A stretch of 6,700 nt of DNA. Source: Methanomicrobiaceae archaeon. Lineage in GTDB: Archaea > Halobacteriota > Methanomicrobia > Methanomicrobiales > Methanomicrobiaceae. Location of the stretch: NCBI GenBank assembly GCA_030628325.1, contig DAOVRB010000057.1, positions 1 through 6,700 of the forward strand. The letters are read 5' to 3'. Positions within the stretch are counted from its first letter, which is position 1. Every line of letters starts with the position of its first letter. A program made the position numbers and the translations under genes. The notes under the pieces are model-generated. The model ran no database searches and was not told the DNA's origin. It worked only from the letters and a program-made list of their open reading frames with translations. Below are positions 6,039-6,700 of the stretch, in pieces.

Positions 6039-6635
6039 TCAGATCATCTCCCCTGTAGCAGCAGAAAATCTGAGTAAGGCACTCTCATTTCCTGAATTGA
6101 TGCGCACAGTATATATCCCGCCAGAAAGACCAAGAGTGCACTCAGAAGTTCCAACAGAGTCCATATTACTTTTAATTACACTATTTTGGACTTCATACAA
6201 TTGTGCAGGTGATATTATATTCTGAATATCAACTGTGGATTCCGGCAGAATACCAGGCCAGGCTACTTTTTTCCAGCCGTATTTACTATAAATGAGAAGA
6301 TAATTTACAGAACATTTTTCCTCTTCACTGGTGTCCGGGTCCATACATTTTATGCCAAATATCCATGATTTTGCTTTCCCTGAGAGTGCTACATCCACCC
6401 CGTTCACCTCATGAACATTATAATTATTTATATCAAAAAGCCCCTCATCTCCTGCAATATCCAGTTCAGAGATCGCATAATCAAAATCTACTCTTTCACT
6501 CTCAGGAATATCCAAAACCTCAACAATTCCCCCACTCACAGGAGATGAAAAAGACTCTCCGGTTGGGAATTTTACACACCCGCAGGTAAATATAAAAGCA
6601 CACACCAGCAATACAGCAATGATTTTATTCAACAT
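6039..6635 (-). CDS. Secreted lipoprotein leading the pilin-like operon
   Basis: A 198-residue protein of no family I recognise. A short basic start (MLNK), a hydrophobic segment (5-19) and T-C-G-C at 17-20 form a lipoprotein signal, with Cys20 the likely lipidated residue; Cys12 and Cys18 make the lipobox slightly ambiguous. The body is probably extracellular and anchored to the cytoplasmic membrane. Cys97 and Cys108 flank an acidic loop and may form a disulfide. The end, SGGIYTVRINSGNESALLRF then SAATGEMI, resembles a PepSY-like strand and 'tGE' turn, a weak impression. It is the first operon gene and its stop is eight bases before the next start. The ATG has AGGAAAGG at 6647-6654, with rather long spacing. 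Being cotranscribed with five pilin-like genes suggests an assembly or anchoring role, but this is inference. Confidence 0.78.
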   Translation of the reverse strand: MLNKIIAVLLVCAFIFTCGCVKFPTGESFSSPVSGGIVEVLDIPESERVDFDYAISELDIAGDEGLFDINNYNVHEVNGVDVALSGKAKSWIFGIKCMDPDTSEEEKCSVNYLLIYSKYGWKKVAWPGILPESTVDIQNIISPAQLYEVQNSVIKSNMDSVGTSECTLGLSGGIYTVRINSGNESALLRFSAATGEMI

Positions 6636-6685
6636 TAAACTAACAACCTTTCCTGCATCTATGATATAAGAAGATCAATACAGAT

Positions 6686-6694
6686 GTATATAAC
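6686..6694 (-). promoter_or_regulatory. TATA box of the lipoprotein and pilin-like operon
   Basis: GTTATATAC on the - strand is a good archaeal TATA match. It predicts a transcription start near 6663 and a leader of about 28 bases that contains the AGGAAAGG ribosome binding site. A second AT-rich candidate, CTTATATCAT at 6661-6670, would leave almost no leader and is less likely. The sequence upstream of the TATA box (BRE region) is cut by the window edge. Confidence 0.5.
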
Positions 6695-6700
6695 AGGCAG

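Overview
The window reads as chromosomal DNA from a euryarchaeon, most likely a methanogen of the Methanomicrobia or Methanomicrobiales type. The pointers are an archaeal translation initiation factor aIF1A, an apparent methanogen-type regulator tail, archaeal TATA-like promoters, strong GGAGGTGA-type ribosome binding sites and a block of type IV pilin-like proteins whose nearest families, as I recall them, are haloarchaeal DUF72xx families. The genus is not resolved. No tRNA, rRNA, CRISPR array, IS element or phage gene was seen.

Layout, left to right. Bases 1-203 (+) hold the C-terminal end of a protein resembling the methanogen 'output domain' (DUF1724) regulators. Bases 352-1959 (+) encode an RNB-family (RNase II/R) 3'-5' exoribonuclease without N-terminal cold-shock domains but with a C-terminal S1-like domain and a very basic tail. 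A 370-base gene-poor spacer (1960-2337) holds AT-rich palindromic TATA-like sequence, an inverted repeat and the aIF1A promoter. The aIF1A gene follows; its annotated GTG lies inside its own Shine-Dalgarno sequence, so translation may start at a CTG at 2347.

Bases 2671-2812 separate two convergent transcription units and hold T-tracts for the + strand plus a hairpin followed by five Ts on the - strand.

From 6635 down to 2813 (-) is one tight six-gene operon with a TATA-like promoter near 6690. It encodes, in transcription order, a secreted lipoprotein and five small proteins. Each of the five has one hydrophobic N-terminal helix preceded by a short acidic motif ending in Ala or Gly, the layout of class III (prepilin-like) signal peptides. 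Genes overlap by 7, 13 and 20 bases or abut directly (TGAATG). I match the five tentatively, from memory, to DUF7287, DUF7288, DUF7261, DUF7266 and DUF7289, which in haloarchaea lie beside TadA-type ATPase and TadC-type membrane platform genes. Neither motor gene is in the window.

The operon probably makes the extracellular filament or pseudopilus part of an uncharacterised archaeal type IV pilus-like or secretion machine, with the lipoprotein as a membrane-anchored partner. This is the strongest candidate here for a previously undescribed system. The left half is RNA and translation housekeeping and shows no link to the operon.
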